A program made the translations under genes and the position numbers. The notes under the pieces are model-generated. The model searched no databases. It saw nothing but the letters and a program-made list of their open reading frames with translations, and was not told where the DNA came from. From the NCBI RefSeq assembly GCF_900102175.1, contig NZ_FNKN01000001.1, forward strand, positions 1-64,000: a stretch of DNA of 64,000 nucleotides, given 5' to 3'. Shown here in pieces: positions 47,346 to 57,311 of this stretch. Within the stretch, counting starts at the first letter, position 1; every line of letters begins with the position of its first letter. This DNA is from Microbacterium sp. cf332 (GTDB taxonomy: Bacteria > Actinomycetota > Actinomycetes > Actinomycetales > Microbacteriaceae).

Positions 47346-48559
47346 TGAGTGCGACCGAGTTCCGTCCCAAGCCCCCGCGCGCCGAGAGCGCGCCCCCCTG
47401 CGCACCCGGGTGCGCGGTCCCCGCCGCAGGTCCGGCATCGTGCGGGGGAGCGCCCCACGTGAGCGAGCCCACGTCGTACGATGCCCTGCTCCTGCTCGGC
47501 TTCGGCGGCCCGGAGGGTCAGGACGACGTCCTGCCCTTCCTCCGCAACGTCACCGCCGGTCGCGGCATCCCCGACGAGCGGCTCGAAGAGGTCGCGCACC
47601 ATTACCGCCACTTCGGCGGCGTCTCACCCATCAACCAGCACAATCGCGAGCTGAAGGCCGCCCTCGAGGCGGAGATCGCGGCGCGGGGGCTGGGGCTGCC
47701 GGTGTACTGGGGAAACCGCAACTGGATGCCCTACGTCGACGACGCCCTGCGCGACCTCCACGCCGACGGGCACCGCCGGGTGATCGCCGTCGCCACGAGC
47801 GCCTACAGCTCGTACTCGTCGTGCCGTCAGTACCGCGAGGACCTGGCCGACGCGATGGCGGCGACCGGACTCGCGGGCGAGGTCGAGATCGACAAGGTGC
47901 GTCAGTTCTTCGACCACCCCGGCTTCGTCGCCCCCTTCGTCGAGGGCATCCGGGACGGTCTCGCTCAGGTGCGCGACCGCGGTATCGCCGAGGAGGACGT
48001 CGAGATCCTCTTCTCGACGCACTCGATCCCCGATTCCGATGCCGACCGTTCCGGTCCCCCCGAGCGCGGTTTCGGGCCGGGCGGCGCGTACGTCGCGCAG
48101 CACACCGCCGTCGCCGAGGCCATCGTCGCGGAGCTCGGCACCACGAGCCCGTGGCAGCTCGTCTTCCAGAGCCGCTCCGGCCCGCCTTCCGTGCCGTGGC
48201 TCGAGCCCGACATCAACGATGCGATCGCGGAGCTCCCGGCCGCGGGTCGCAAGGCGATCCTGATCGTCCCGCTCGGGTTCGTCAGCGACCACATGGAGGT
48301 GCTCTGGGACCTCGACACCGAGGCGATGGAGACCGCCGAGGAGCACGGCCTGTTCGCCGTGCGCACCGCCTCGCCCAGCACTCACCCCGCGTACGTCTCG
48401 GGGCTGGTCGACCTCGTCGAGGAGCGGGTGAACGGCACTCCCGTCGAGGAACGCCCCGCCGTGACGTCGCTCGGACCGTGGTACGACGTGTGCCGTCCCG
48501 GATGCTGCGAGAACAAGAGACTGGGCTTCCAGCCGGCCCTCGCGGGGGTCGCCCCGTGA
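47345..48559 (+). CDS. hemH: Coproporphyrin ferrochelatase (HemH/CpfC), probable iron-sulfur type
   Basis: A 404-residue ferrochelatase that inserts iron into coproporphyrin III. LLLLGFGGPEG, GNRNWMPYVDDAL, the catalytic His in LFSTHSIPDSD and VPLGFVSDHMEVLWDLD are conserved. Cysteines in YSSCRQYRED and in CRPGCCENKR near the C-terminus fit the [2Fe-2S] cluster known in actinobacterial enzymes. The ATG at 47345 overlaps hemQ in TGATG and gives an unusual 38-residue leader with Cys19, Cys23 and Cys33. The in-frame GTG at 47459, behind GGGGGAG, gives the standard N-terminus, so the leader may not be made. Confidence 0.93.
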   Translation: MSATEFRPKPPRAESAPPCAPGCAVPAAGPASCGGAPHVSEPTSYDALLLLGFGGPEGQDDVLPFLRNVTAGRGIPDERLEEVAHHYRHFGGVSPINQHNRELKAALEAEIAARGLGLPVYWGNRNWMPYVDDALRDLHADGHRRVIAVATSAYSSYSSCRQYREDLADAMAATGLAGEVEIDKVRQFFDHPGFVAPFVEGIRDGLAQVRDRGIAEEDVEILFSTHSIPDSDADRSGPPERGFGPGGAYVAQHTAVAEAIVAELGTTSPWQLVFQSRSGPPSVPWLEPDINDAIAELPAAGRKAILIVPLGFVSDHMEVLWDLDTEAMETAEEHGLFAVRTASPSTHPAYVSGLVDLVEERVNGTPVEERPAVTSLGPWYDVCRPGCCENKRLGFQPALAGVAP

Positions 48560-49533
48560 CAGCCGGCGTCGACGCCGCCGAGGCGGGCGCTCCGGTCCTG
48601 CGGCTCGGGACGCGCGCGAGCCTGCTCGCGACGACCCAGTCGCGTCATGTCGCGGACGCGATCTCGGCGGCCACCGGCATCGCTGTCGAGCTCGTCGAGA
48701 TCACGACCGACGGTGACGTCCTGACCGGATCGCTCGCGCAGATGGGCGGCACCGGCGTGTTCGCGACGGCCCTGCGCGAAGCGCTCCTGCGGGGGGAGTG
48801 CGATCTCGTCGTGCACTCGATGAAGGACCTGCCGACGGCGCCCTACCCGGGGCTCACGATCGCCGCGGTGCCGCCCCGCGCGCCTCAGCGGGACGTGCTC
48901 TGCGGGCCGGTCGCCGCGACGACCCTCGACGATCTGCCCGCCGGCGCGACCGTCGGCACCGGCTCACCTCGACGGGTCGCGCAGGTGCTGCGCCGCCGCC
49001 CGGACCTGCGCGTGCGCGACATCCGCGGCAACATCGACACGCGCCTGCGCAAGATGCGCGACGGCGAGTACGACGCGATCGTCCTCGCCGAGGCGGGGCT
49101 GCGCCGCATCGAACGGGATGCCGCCATCGGCGAGGTGTTCGCCCTCGAGCAGTGGCCGACCTCTGCAGGTCAGGGGGCGTTGGCCGTCGAGATCCGGACG
49201 GTCGACGGCGACGGTCCGATCGGTCGTGCGGTCTCCGTCATCGACGACCCGGAGTCGTCGTCGCGCGCGCGTCTGGAGCGCGCGGTGCTCCGGCTGCTCG
49301 AGGCGGGGTGCGCCGCCCCCGTCGGCATCTCCGTCAGCGGGCAGGGCCCCGAAGCGGTCTTCGTCGCCGAGGTCTACGCGCCCGACGGTCTGCGCACGGT
49401 GCGGGCGCACCGCACCCTCGGTGCTCAGCCCGCGTCGGACGAGGCTCGTGAAGCCCTCGCGGCCGACGTCGTCGCGGAACTGCTGGACGGCGGTGCCGCC
49501 GACATCGTCGATCTGCCGGGGACGAGCCGATGA
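48556..49533 (+). CDS. hemC: Hydroxymethylbilane synthase (porphobilinogen deaminase)
   Basis: A 325-residue enzyme that polymerises four porphobilinogens. LRLGTRASLLATTQS, VHSMKDLPTAPYPGL, GTGSPRRVAQVLRRRPDL, IRGNIDTRLRKM and the dipyrromethane-cofactor cysteine in LEAGCAAPVGI are all present. The GTG at 48556 overlaps the hemH stop in GTGA, and the hemD ATG overlaps this gene's stop. The N-terminus has about ten extra residues before the first strand. Confidence 0.96.
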   Translation: MTAGVDAAEAGAPVLRLGTRASLLATTQSRHVADAISAATGIAVELVEITTDGDVLTGSLAQMGGTGVFATALREALLRGECDLVVHSMKDLPTAPYPGLTIAAVPPRAPQRDVLCGPVAATTLDDLPAGATVGTGSPRRVAQVLRRRPDLRVRDIRGNIDTRLRKMRDGEYDAIVLAEAGLRRIERDAAIGEVFALEQWPTSAGQGALAVEIRTVDGDGPIGRAVSVIDDPESSSRARLERAVLRLLEAGCAAPVGISVSGQGPEAVFVAEVYAPDGLRTVRAHRTLGAQPASDEAREALAADVVAELLDGGAADIVDLPGTSR

Positions 49534-50297
49534 CGGGCGGTCTCCGTGGGCGGCGCGTGCTGATCCCTCGCGGTGGTGCCTGGGGCGAACGCGTGCGCGA
49601 CGAGCTCGCGCGGCGCGGCGCGGCGGGCGTCGTGGCGCCGCTGATCGAATCGCGCCCGCCGCGCGACACCGCCGCGCGCGACGCGGCGTTCGCACGTCTG
49701 GCGGCGGGCGAGTACGCCTGGGTGTTCATCACGAGCGCCGCGACGGTCGAGCAGCTCGTCGCGCAGCGGGTCGACATCCCCGTCGGCACCCGCATCGCGG
49801 CCGTCGGCCGCCCGACCGCCCGCGCGGTCGCCGAGGCGGGCTTCGAGGTCGAGTTCGTCCCGGTCGGCACCTCGTCGGCCACGAACATGATCGCCCAGTG
49901 GTGCGCCGGCCGATCGCCGCGCTCGACCGGGCGATGCCTCGTGCTGCGCTCCGACCTCGCGATGGCGGTCATCAGTGATGAGCTGGAGCTGCAGGGGTAC
50001 GAGGTCGACGTGTGCATCGCGTACCGCACGGTGGGGGTCGACCTCGAGCCGGACGTCGCAGACGCGGTGCGGTCGGGCGCGGTCGACACCGTGCTCCTGA
50101 CCTCGCTGAGCGTCGGCCGCGAACTTCGCCGCCAGGTCGGCATCCCCGGGCCCGAGGTGTTCATCGCCTCGATCGGCCCCGGCACCACGCGCGACGCCGA
50201 GAAGCTCGGCTACACCGTGCACCACACCGCACACTCGCAGAGCGTCGACGCCCTGATCGCAGAGCTCGACGCGCGACCATCGGAGGATTCCCCATGA
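49530..50297 (+). CDS. hemD: Uroporphyrinogen III synthase
   Basis: A 255-residue two-lobed enzyme that cyclises hydroxymethylbilane with inversion of ring D. The family is poorly conserved, but [60 protein letters not shown] and [15 protein letters not shown] match the HemD pattern. Placement between hemC and hemB supports the call. The ATG at 49530 overlaps the hemC stop in ATGA. Confidence 0.9.
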   Translation: MTGGLRGRRVLIPRGGAWGERVRDELARRGAAGVVAPLIESRPPRDTAARDAAFARLAAGEYAWVFITSAATVEQLVAQRVDIPVGTRIAAVGRPTARAVAEAGFEVEFVPVGTSSATNMIAQWCAGRSPRSTGRCLVLRSDLAMAVISDELELQGYEVDVCIAYRTVGVDLEPDVADAVRSGAVDTVLLTSLSVGRELRRQVGIPGPEVFIASIGPGTTRDAEKLGYTVHHTAHSQSVDALIAELDARPSEDSP

Positions 50298-51289
50298 GCA
50301 CCTTTCCCGAGCGGCGATTGCGCCGCACCCGCCGCACGCCCGCGATGCGACGGCTCTCGACCGAGCATCACCTCGTCGCCGCCCAGCTGGTCCTGCCGGT
50401 CTTCGTCAAGGAGGGCATCGACGAGGCGTTGCCGATCGCGAGCATGCCGGGTGTCATGCAGCATCCGATCGAGGCCATCGCGAGCGTCGTGACCGACGCC
50501 GCGGATGCGGGCGTCGGCGGCATCATGCTCTTCGGCGTGCCCGCCGTGCGCGACGCCGAGGGATCGGGCGCGGTGGCCGAGGACGGCATCCTCAACCGCG
50601 CCATCCGCGTGGCACGCGACGCCGCAGGCGGACGCATCACCGTGCAGGCCGACCTGTGCCTCGACGAGTTCACCGACCACGGCCACTGCGGCCTGCTCGC
50701 CGCCGACGGGTCGGTCGACAACGACGCGACGCTCGAGGTGTACGCGCGGATGGCACTCGCGCAGGCGCGTGCCGGAGCCGAGGTGCTCGGTCTGTCGGGC
50801 ATGATGGACGGCCAGGTGGCCGTCATCCGTGCCGCGCTCGACGGAGCCGGTCACAGCGACGTCGCGCTGCTGGCGTACTCCGCCAAGTACGCGTCGGCCT
50901 ACTACGGCCCCTTCCGAGACGCGGTCGAGTCGACCCTCCAGGGCGACCGCCGCACCTACCAGCTCGACCCCGCGAACGCTCGCGAGGGGCTCTCCGAGGC
51001 GATGCAGGACATCGCCGAGGGCGCCGACTACGTGATGGTGAAGCCCGCCGGCCCCTACCTCGACGTGCTCGCTCGCGTCGCAGACGCCGCCACCGTCCCG
51101 GTGTGGGCGTACCAGGTGTCGGGGGAGTACGCGATGATCGAGCTGGCCGCGCGGGCCGGTGCGATCGATCGCGAGCGGACAATCGCCGAGTCGCTCGTAG
51201 GCATCCGCCGGGCGGGCGCCGACGTCATCCTGACCTACTGGGCGCGCGAGGTCGCCGACTGGATCCGCGCCGGAAAGGACTTCGCATGA
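50294..51289 (+). CDS. hemB: Delta-aminolevulinic acid dehydratase (porphobilinogen synthase)
   Basis: A 331-residue enzyme that joins two 5-aminolevulinates. [15 protein letters not shown] at the start, [22 protein letters not shown], the first active-site lysine in [16 protein letters not shown] and the Schiff-base lysine in [12 protein letters not shown] are visible. The ATG at 50294 overlaps hemD in ATGA behind a GGAGG site. The metal-site segment has only part of the zinc cysteine cluster, so it may belong to the magnesium-type or mixed class. Confidence 0.96.
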   Translation: MSTFPERRLRRTRRTPAMRRLSTEHHLVAAQLVLPVFVKEGIDEALPIASMPGVMQHPIEAIASVVTDAADAGVGGIMLFGVPAVRDAEGSGAVAEDGILNRAIRVARDAAGGRITVQADLCLDEFTDHGHCGLLAADGSVDNDATLEVYARMALAQARAGAEVLGLSGMMDGQVAVIRAALDGAGHSDVALLAYSAKYASAYYGPFRDAVESTLQGDRRTYQLDPANAREGLSEAMQDIAEGADYVMVKPAGPYLDVLARVADAATVPVWAYQVSGEYAMIELAARAGAIDRERTIAESLVGIRRAGADVILTYWAREVADWIRAGKDFA

Positions 51290-52599
51290 GCCGCAACGAC
51301 GACCTGTTCGACCGAGCCCGGGCCGTCATCCCCGGCGGTGTGAACTCGCCCGTCCGCGCCTTCGGATCGGTCGGCGGTACGCCGCGCTTCTACGTCTCGG
51401 CCAGCGGCCCCCTCGTGACCGACGCCGAGGGCCGCGACTACGTCGATCTCGTTGCGAGCTGGGGTCCTGCCCTCGTCGGCCACGCCCATCCCGAGGTCAT
51501 CGACGCCGTCGTCGAGGCCGCTCGTCGCGGCCTGTCGTTCGGCGCCTCGACACCCGCCGAGACCGAGCTCGCCGAGGAGATCCGGCGTCGCGTGCCGATC
51601 GCCGAGAAGATCCGTCTCGTGTCGACGGGCACCGAGGCGACGATGACCGCGATCCGCCTCGCCCGTGGCGCGACCGGCCGCGACCTGCTGGTGAAGTTCT
51701 CGGGCCACTACCACGGGCACTCCGACGGACTCCTCGCGCAGGCGGGCTCGGGCCTCGCGACCCTCGCCCTTCCCGGTTCCGCGGGAGTGCCCGCGGCGAT
51801 CGCCGCCCAGACGCTCGTGGTCCCCTACAACGACCCGTCTGCTCTCGAGGCCGTCTTCGCCGAGCACGGCCCGAACATCGCCGCGGTCATCACCGAGGCC
51901 GCCGGAGCCAACATGGGCGTCGTGCCGCCCGCACCGGGATTCACCTCGTTCCTGCGCGAGCTCACCGACCGCCACGGCGCGCTGCTCATCAGCGACGAGG
52001 TGCTGACCGGGTTCCGCTCGGGACCGTCGGGCTACTGGGGAGTGCTCCGCGAGGCCGGCGAGGACGTCGCACCCGACCTCCTGACCTTCGGCAAGGTGGT
52101 CGGCGGCGGGCTGCCTGTCGCCGCGCTCGCGGGTCGCGCCGACGTCATGGATCTGCTCGCGCCGCTCGGTCCCGTCTACCAGGCCGGCACGCTCTCGGGT
52201 AATCCCGTCGCGGTCGCGGCCGGTCTCGCGACCCTGCGTCTCGCCGACGCCGAGGTCTACGCGCACATCGGCCGAGCGGCCGACGTCGTGTCGCACGCGG
52301 CATCCGCGGCTCTCGACGCGGCGGGCGTGCCCCATGTCGTCCAGCGCGCCGGCACCCTCTTCAGCGTGTTCTTCGGCGCCGAGGTCGCGGCGGGCGTGCC
52401 CGACTACGAGACGGCGACGCGGCAGGACACCCCGGCCTACGCCGCCTTCTTCCACGCCATGCTCGACGCGGGGGTGTCACTGCCGCCGTCGGCCTTCGAG
52501 GCATGGTTTCTCACCTCGGCGCACGACGACGCCGCTCTCGGCCGCATCCTCGACGCCCTTCCCGGCGCCGCGCGGGCTGCGGCGGCATCGGCCCGTTGA
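51286..52599 (+). CDS. hemL: Glutamate-1-semialdehyde 2,1-aminomutase
   Basis: A 437-residue PLP enzyme that makes 5-aminolevulinate from the HemA product. [48 protein letters not shown] and the PLP lysine in [16 protein letters not shown] are diagnostic. The ATG at 51286 overlaps hemB in ATGA. It is the last gene of the hemE-Y-Q-H-C-D-B-L chain, which together with divergent hemA covers the pathway from Glu-tRNA to heme. Confidence 0.97.
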   Translation: MSRNDDLFDRARAVIPGGVNSPVRAFGSVGGTPRFYVSASGPLVTDAEGRDYVDLVASWGPALVGHAHPEVIDAVVEAARRGLSFGASTPAETELAEEIRRRVPIAEKIRLVSTGTEATMTAIRLARGATGRDLLVKFSGHYHGHSDGLLAQAGSGLATLALPGSAGVPAAIAAQTLVVPYNDPSALEAVFAEHGPNIAAVITEAAGANMGVVPPAPGFTSFLRELTDRHGALLISDEVLTGFRSGPSGYWGVLREAGEDVAPDLLTFGKVVGGGLPVAALAGRADVMDLLAPLGPVYQAGTLSGNPVAVAAGLATLRLADAEVYAHIGRAADVVSHAASAALDAAGVPHVVQRAGTLFSVFFGAEVAAGVPDYETATRQDTPAYAAFFHAMLDAGVSLPPSAFEAWFLTSAHDDAALGRILDALPGAARAAAASAR

Positions 52600-52638
52600 G
52601 CCGACCGTCCTCCGGCGGGAGGCGTGAGGCGCCGCAAC

Positions 52639-52644
52639 TAGGCT
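52639..52644 (+). promoter_or_regulatory. -10 box of leaderless promoter for rsmA
   Basis: TAGGCT on the plus strand, 7 nt before the ATG at 52652, in the 52-bp gap after hemL. Confidence 0.6.
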
Positions 52645-52651
52645 TGTCGTC

Positions 52652-53497
52652 ATGCCTGTGACCCTGCTCGGTGCCGCCGAGATCCGCGCCCTTGCGGCCG
52701 ACCTCGACGTGACACCGACCAAGAAGCTCGGGCAGAACTTCGTGGTCGATGCCAACACCGTCCGCAAGATCGTCCACGCCGCACGCGTGCAGCCGGGCGA
52801 GCGTGTGGTCGAGATCGGACCCGGACTGGGGTCGCTGACCCTCGCCATCCTCGAGGCCGGGGCGAGCGTGACGGCCGTCGAGATCGACCACCGCCTGGCC
52901 GCGCAGCTGCCGGCGACCGCGGCGCGGCACGGGGTGCCGGACGGCGCATTGACCGTCGTCGACGCCGACGCGATGCGCGTCACCGAGCTCCCGGGCGCGC
53001 CTGCCGTGCTCGTCGCGAACCTCCCGTACAACGTCAGCGTGCCGGTTCTCCTGCACTTCCTCGAGACCTTCCCGTACCTGCAGCGCGGCGTCGTGATGGT
53101 GCAGGCCGAGGTGGCCGAGCGGCTGGCCGCCGCGCCCGGGTCGAAGATCTACGGCTCACCGAGCGTGAAGGCGGCCTGGTACGGGTCGTGGCGCCTCGCG
53201 GGCACGGTATCGCGCCAGGTGTTCTGGCCGGTGCCGAACGTCGACAGCCTGCTCGTCGGGTTCGATCGCGACGAGATCGAGCGCGGTGACGATGCGCTCC
53301 GGCGGCGCACCTTCCAGATCGTCGATGCTGCGTTCGGGCAACGCCGCAAGATGCTGCGCCAGGCTGTCTCGCCGCTGTTCGGCGGCACCGCCGCAACGGC
53401 GTCGGTCGCGCTCGAGGCGGCCGGAATCGACCCGACGCTGCGCGGCGAGCAGCTGACGATCGACGACTTCGTGCGGCTCGCACGAACCGTTCATTGA
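52652..53497 (+). CDS. rsmA: 16S rRNA dimethyladenosine transferase
   Basis: A 281-residue KsgA that dimethylates two adjacent adenines at the 3' end of 16S r[42 protein letters not shown], the catalytic NLPYN in [12 protein letters not shown] and [15 protein letters not shown] are clear. The mRNA looks leaderless. In mycobacteria rsmA lies between tatD/rpfB and ispE; here the heme genes separate it from tatD and four kilobases separate it from ispE. Confidence 0.96.
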   Translation: MPVTLLGAAEIRALAADLDVTPTKKLGQNFVVDANTVRKIVHAARVQPGERVVEIGPGLGSLTLAILEAGASVTAVEIDHRLAAQLPATAARHGVPDGALTVVDADAMRVTELPGAPAVLVANLPYNVSVPVLLHFLETFPYLQRGVVMVQAEVAERLAAAPGSKIYGSPSVKAAWYGSWRLAGTVSRQVFWPVPNVDSLLVGFDRDEIERGDDALRRRTFQIVDAAFGQRRKMLRQAVSPLFGGTAATASVALEAAGIDPTLRGEQLTIDDFVRLARTVH

Positions 53498-53597
53498 ATG
53501 ATCATCAGCGCGTCATCGGTTTCACCCGAAACATGCCGGTAACATTCCGGACGAGCCGCGAGCGTCGTGGCGAGCATCACCCGACCTGGAAGAGACG

Positions 53598-54515
53598 ATG
53601 CGAACCGCCGAGTACCCGGCACCCGAGAGGGTGCTGCTGCACCTGAGCGACACCCACCTGAGAGCAGCCGGCTCCCAGCTCTTCGACCGCGTCGACGCGG
53701 CCGCGCACCTGCGCCGCGCCCTCGACGCTATCGAGGCTGCGGCCCTCCGTCCCGACGGCATCGTCTTCACCGGCGACCTGGTCGACCTGGGCGAGCGGCG
53801 GGCCTACGCCGAGCTCCGCGATCTCGTCGAACCTTTCGCCGAGCGGCTCGGCACCCGGGTGTTCTGGGTCATGGGCAACCACGACGACCGCGCGGGGTTC
53901 CGTGAAACGCTGTGGCGTGACACGGGCACCGAGACCGCCGACCGTGTCGACGAGATCGACGGACTGCGGCTCATCACCCTCGACACGAGCGTGCCGGGGG
54001 CGCACCACGGCGAGGTGCGACCGGAGCAGCTCGCGTGGCTCCGCGACGTCCTGGCGACTCCCGCGCCGTTGGGGACCATCCTCGCGATGCATCACCCGCC
54101 GGTCCCGAGCGTGCTGCCGCTCGCCGCCAGCGTCGAGTTGCGCGACCAGCGGTCGCTCGCCTCCGTGCTCGCCGGATCCGACGTGCGCGCGATCATCGCC
54201 GGACACCTGCACTATTCGACGTTCGCGACGTTCGCGGGCATCCCCGTCTCGGTCGCGTCGTCGACCTGCTACGCGCAGGACCTGACCGTTCCCGTCGGCG
54301 GGACGCGGCCGCAGGACGGCGCGCAGTCCTTCAACTTCGTGCACGTCTACGACGACACGGTGGTCCACTCGGTCGTTCCCGTCGAGGCGCCGGTGACCCT
54401 CGAGTACACCGATGCGGGCGAGGCGCAGCGACGCCTGGCCGAGGCGGGGATCGCCCCGGTCAGCGCTTCGCGCCGGAGCGCGCCACCGACGCGTCCCGTG
54501 CCCGTCCTTCGCTGA
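53598..54515 (+). CDS. Calcineurin-like metallophosphoesterase (CpdA-like)
   Basis: A 305-residue cytoplasmic phosphoesterase. The metal-binding sequence is [31 protein letters not shown] and AGHLHYSTF, an intact dimetal site of the class III cyclic-nucleotide phosphodiesterase type. cAMP or another phosphodiester is the likely substrate, though specificity cannot be read. The ATG at 53598 has a weak GGAAGAG just upstream. The last 56 bp overlap the end of the convergent Stealth-family gene. The 100-bp gap after rsmA shows only a possible TAACAT box. Confidence 0.9.
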   Translation: MRTAEYPAPERVLLHLSDTHLRAAGSQLFDRVDAAAHLRRALDAIEAAALRPDGIVFTGDLVDLGERRAYAELRDLVEPFAERLGTRVFWVMGNHDDRAGFRETLWRDTGTETADRVDEIDGLRLITLDTSVPGAHHGEVRPEQLAWLRDVLATPAPLGTILAMHHPPVPSVLPLAASVELRDQRSLASVLAGSDVRAIIAGHLHYSTFATFAGIPVSVASSTCYAQDLTVPVGGTRPQDGAQSFNFVHVYDDTVVHSVVPVEAPVTLEYTDAGEAQRRLAEAGIAPVSASRRSAPPTRPVPVLR

Positions 54516-56049
54516 CGGCCGGGATCTCCCACGGCGCCCGGATCGGGAACATCCGCTCGAGCACGTCGCGGAGCGAAGCGACCCGGATCTCCTCGGGGAC
54601 CTCGGTCTCGCCGCCGTCGTTGAGGCAGAACATGTCGATGTCGCGCCGCTTGGCGAGCCGCTCCATCCCGGCGAGGGACCGCGCCAGGGTCGTCTGGACG
54701 TAGCGCGTGCGCGGCACCGAGCTCGGCAGCGCCCGTCCGGTGAACATCGCGTAGTAGTGATACAGCGAGTTCGTGACCGAGATGTCGGTCGCCGCGCGGA
54801 ATCGGGACGCGGCGGTGCGCCGGAAGTCGTCCGGGAACGTCTCCTCGAGCTCGGTCATCACACTGCGGCGCAGCGGCGCGGCGCAGTGCTCGAGGTCCCG
54901 GACGATGACGCGGCCGAAGCGCTCCTGAAGCAGCGCGCGGTTCACCCGCAGCCCGTTGTCGTGGCCGGAGCGCTCGATGCGCGGATCGCCGGCGCCGATG
55001 CGCACGTCGCACTCGACGAACGACGACACCCCGCCGGGGGAGAAGAACAGCTCGGGGTGTACCGGTCGACCGAAGAACATGTCGTCGTTCGAGTACAGGA
55101 AGTGCTCGGCGAGGCCGTCGATGCGGTGCAGCTGCGACTCGACGGCATGCGAGTTGTGGGTGGGCAGCGTCGACGGGTCTGCGAAGAACTCCTCGCTCCG
55201 CACGATCGTCACCTTCGGGTGGTCGGCCAGCCAGGCCGGAGCGGGGGAGTCGGTGGCGATGAAGATCCGCCGTACCCACGGCGCGTACATATGCACGCTC
55301 CGCAGCGCGTAGCGCAGCTCGTCGACGTGGCGGTAGCGCGCCGGACCGTCGTCACCCTCGCCCACCACGTATTCCGACAGCTGCGCGGCCCGCTGCCGCT
55401 GGAAGTCGGTGGCCGAACCGTCGACCCAGGAGAACACCATGTCGATGTCGTGCGTGACCTCGCGCGGGTGCGGGTCGAGCATGCCGTCCACGGTCTGCCA
55501 GTCGCGCCCGTACCGTGCCGCCGTCACGACACGCACGTCCTCGGCCGGCGTGATGCGGCGCATGAGGGCATTGGCCTGCGGGGCTTCGACGGTCGCGTCG
55601 CCGAAGCGCCAGAACTCCAGACGCACACCGTACTCGTGGTCGTAGCGGCGTCCGCCGGTGCCGGTGACCCGCGGGCGGTAGGCGCGGAGCGCGTGGGGCG
55701 TGGCGGCCGGGATCACGGCATCGGCTGCAAAGATCGGCGCCGCACCCTTCGCCTTGAGATACACCGGCTCGCGACGGCCCAGAGTCTGCAGCGCCGCCGC
55801 GGCCTGCCCGGCATCCGCGAGATCGACCGCGAGGGCGGGGGTGTGGAGATCGTGCCGGATGAGCAGGGCGCGCACGCCGGCGCCTTCGAGCGCGTCGGCG
55901 ATGAGCAGCAGGTCTGCGATGCGGGCGGCGTCGGGAGTCGTGTCGTCGTGGACGAGGCGCAGCACGCCCTCGTCGAGGACGACGTCGTCGCGTCGCGCGG
56001 GCAGGTCGATCCAGGGGTTCTCGCGGCGAGGCAGAGCGGAAAGGGCCAG
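54460..56049 (-). CDS. Stealth-family sugar-phosphate transferase (capsule-type)
   Basis: A 529-residue protein of the Stealth family (hexose-1-phosphate transfer to form phosphodiester-linked polysaccharide). The CR1-like segment is [13 protein letters not shown]2-like segments are [20 protein letters not shown] and [12 protein letters not shown], and the CR3/CR4-like parts are SLYHYYAMF and [11 protein letters not shown]. The start is taken as CTG 56049, because a perfect GAGGAGG lies 5 nt upstream and the segment it adds ([17 protein letters not shown]) belongs to the family N-terminus. The first ordinary start, GTG 55965, would remove it and has no such site. A stop codon precedes the CTG within 14 codons. 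Confidence 0.85.
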   Translation of the reverse strand: MALSALPRRENPWIDLPARRDDVVLDEGVLRLVHDDTTPDAARIADLLLIADALEGAGVRALLIRHDLHTPALAVDLADAGQAAAALQTLGRREPVYLKAKGAAPIFAADAVIPAATPHALRAYRPRVTGTGGRRYDHEYGVRLEFWRFGDATVEAPQANALMRRITPAEDVRVVTAARYGRDWQTVDGMLDPHPREVTHDIDMVFSWVDGSATDFQRQRAAQLSEYVVGEGDDGPARYRHVDELRYALRSVHMYAPWVRRIFIATDSPAPAWLADHPKVTIVRSEEFFADPSTLPTHNSHAVESQLHRIDGLAEHFLYSNDDMFFGRPVHPELFFSPGGVSSFVECDVRIGAGDPRIERSGHDNGLRVNRALLQERFGRVIVRDLEHCAAPLRRSVMTELEETFPDDFRRTAASRFRAATDISVTNSLYHYYAMFTGRALPSSVPRTRYVQTTLARSLAGMERLAKRRDIDMFCLNDGGETEVPEEIRVASLRDVLERMFPIRAPWEIPAVSEGRARDASVARSGAKR

Positions 56050-56054
56050 GGTTT

Positions 56055-56061
56055 CCTCCTC
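56055..56061 (-). promoter_or_regulatory. Perfect ribosome-binding site implying a CTG start
   Basis: GAGGAGG on the minus strand, followed by AAACC and then CTG (56049) in the Stealth frame. No ATG, GTG or TTG occurs in this frame between the upstream TAG and position 55965. Confidence 0.7.
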
Positions 56062-56228
56062 AGGAAGACGGTGTGCTTTGTGAGCAGACTAGACATTCTC
56101 CGTTACATCGGTGTTTCCGTGCACATCGGGCGGCTCTGCTCCGACGGTGGCGGTCGTGTCTCGGGCGTTCATGGATGCAACGCCGGGGAGTGTGCCGGTG
56201 TTCCCGCCACGCCGAGCCGACCTGTCGA

Positions 56229-56234
56229 TAGGCT
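56229..56234 (+). promoter_or_regulatory. -10 box of leaderless promoter for the aldo/keto reductase gene
   Basis: TAGGCT on the plus strand, 6 nt before the GTG at 56241. The remainder of the 191-bp gap back to the Stealth start shows a possible minus-strand TAGTCT box (56091-56086) and nothing else I recognise. Confidence 0.6.
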
Positions 56235-56240
56235 CGGGGC

Positions 56241-57311
56241 GTGACCGCCTCGCCCCGCTTCCCCGCTTCGCGCGGCGGAGACCTGCACCGTCCCTACTCC
56301 GCCGCAGCCGACCGCTACGAGAACACCTCGTACCGTCAGGTGGGCTCGTCCGGGCTGTTCCTGCCGCCGATCTCGCTCGGCCTCTGGTGGAACTTCGGCG
56401 ACAACATCGCCTTCGATCAGCAGCGAGCCGTGCTGCGTCACGCGTTCGACCGAGGCATCACGCATTTCGACCTCGCCAACAACTACGGCCCGCCCTACGG
56501 GTCGGCCGAGACGAACTTCGGCCGCATGATGCGCGAGGACTTCGGCCCCTACCGCGACGAGCTGATCGTCTCGTCGAAGGCCGGATACGACATGTGGGAC
56601 GGCCCGTACGGCAATCACGGCTCGCGGAAGTACCTCATCGCGAGCGCCGAGCAGTCGCTCGCCCGCATGAGCCTCGACTACGTCGACATCTTCTACTCGC
56701 ACCGCGAGGACGACACCACGCCCGTCGAGGAGACGGTGGCCGCGCTCGACACCCTCGTCCGTCAGGGCAAGGCGCTCTACGTCGGCATCTCCTCGTACTC
56801 GGCCGAGAGCTCGGCCCGCGCCGCTGCCGTCGCCCGCGAGCTCGGCACGCCTCTCGTCATCCACCAGCCGTCGTACTCGATCCTCAACCGGTGGGTGGAG
56901 GACGGGCTGACCGATCAGCTGCGCGCCGACGGCATGGGGGCAATCGGCTTCATGCCCCTCCAGCAGGGCCTGCTGACCGGCCGCTACCTCGGCGACGGCA
57001 CCTCGGATCGCTCGATGCAGCGCTTCTCGCTGCCCGAGGACGGCCGCCTGTCCGCGTCGGCGCTCGCGGGCCTGCGCGACCTCGGCGACCTCGCGCGCGA
57101 GCGCGGACAGACCCTGGCGCAGCTCGCGATCCGGTGGACGCTGCGCGACCCGGTCGTCGCCTCGGCCCTGATCGGCGCTTCGCGCACCGCCCAGCTCGAC
57201 GAGAACCTGGCGGCGCTCGAGGGGCCGGATCTCACGGACGACGAGCTCCAGCGCATCGACGAGATCGCCGCCCGCATCGGTGAGATCTGGGACGGGTCGG
57301 ACGGCTCATGA
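56241..57311 (+). CDS. Aldo/keto reductase (YghZ / L-glyceraldehyde-3-phosphate reductase type)
   Basis: A 356-residue TIM-barrel oxidoreductase. It has the Asp and Tyr of FDLANNYGPPYGSAE, the Lys in IVSSKAGYDMWDGPYG, and the His in FYSHREDDTTP; the C-terminal cofactor loop is SALIGASRTAQLDENL. The GPPYGSAE segment and length match the YghZ branch, which detoxifies methylglyoxal and reduces L-glyceraldehyde-3-phosphate. The GTG at 56241 is probably the first codon of a leaderless mRNA. The ispE ATG overlaps its stop in ATGA. Confidence 0.92.
   Translation: MTASPRFPASRGGDLHRPYSAAADRYENTSYRQVGSSGLFLPPISLGLWWNFGDNIAFDQQRAVLRHAFDRGITHFDLANNYGPPYGSAETNFGRMMREDFGPYRDELIVSSKAGYDMWDGPYGNHGSRKYLIASAEQSLARMSLDYVDIFYSHREDDTTPVEETVAALDTLVRQGKALYVGISSYSAESSARAAAVARELGTPLVIHQPSYSILNRWVEDGLTDQLRADGMGAIGFMPLQQGLLTGRYLGDGTSDRSMQRFSLPEDGRLSASALAGLRDLGDLARERGQTLAQLAIRWTLRDPVVASALIGASRTAQLDENLAALEGPDLTDDELQRIDEIAARIGEIWDGSDGS

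Noticed and set aside
54942..55312. Separate small genes opposite the Stealth gene
   Set aside because: Both strands are open here, but only the minus strand shows conserved Stealth motifs.
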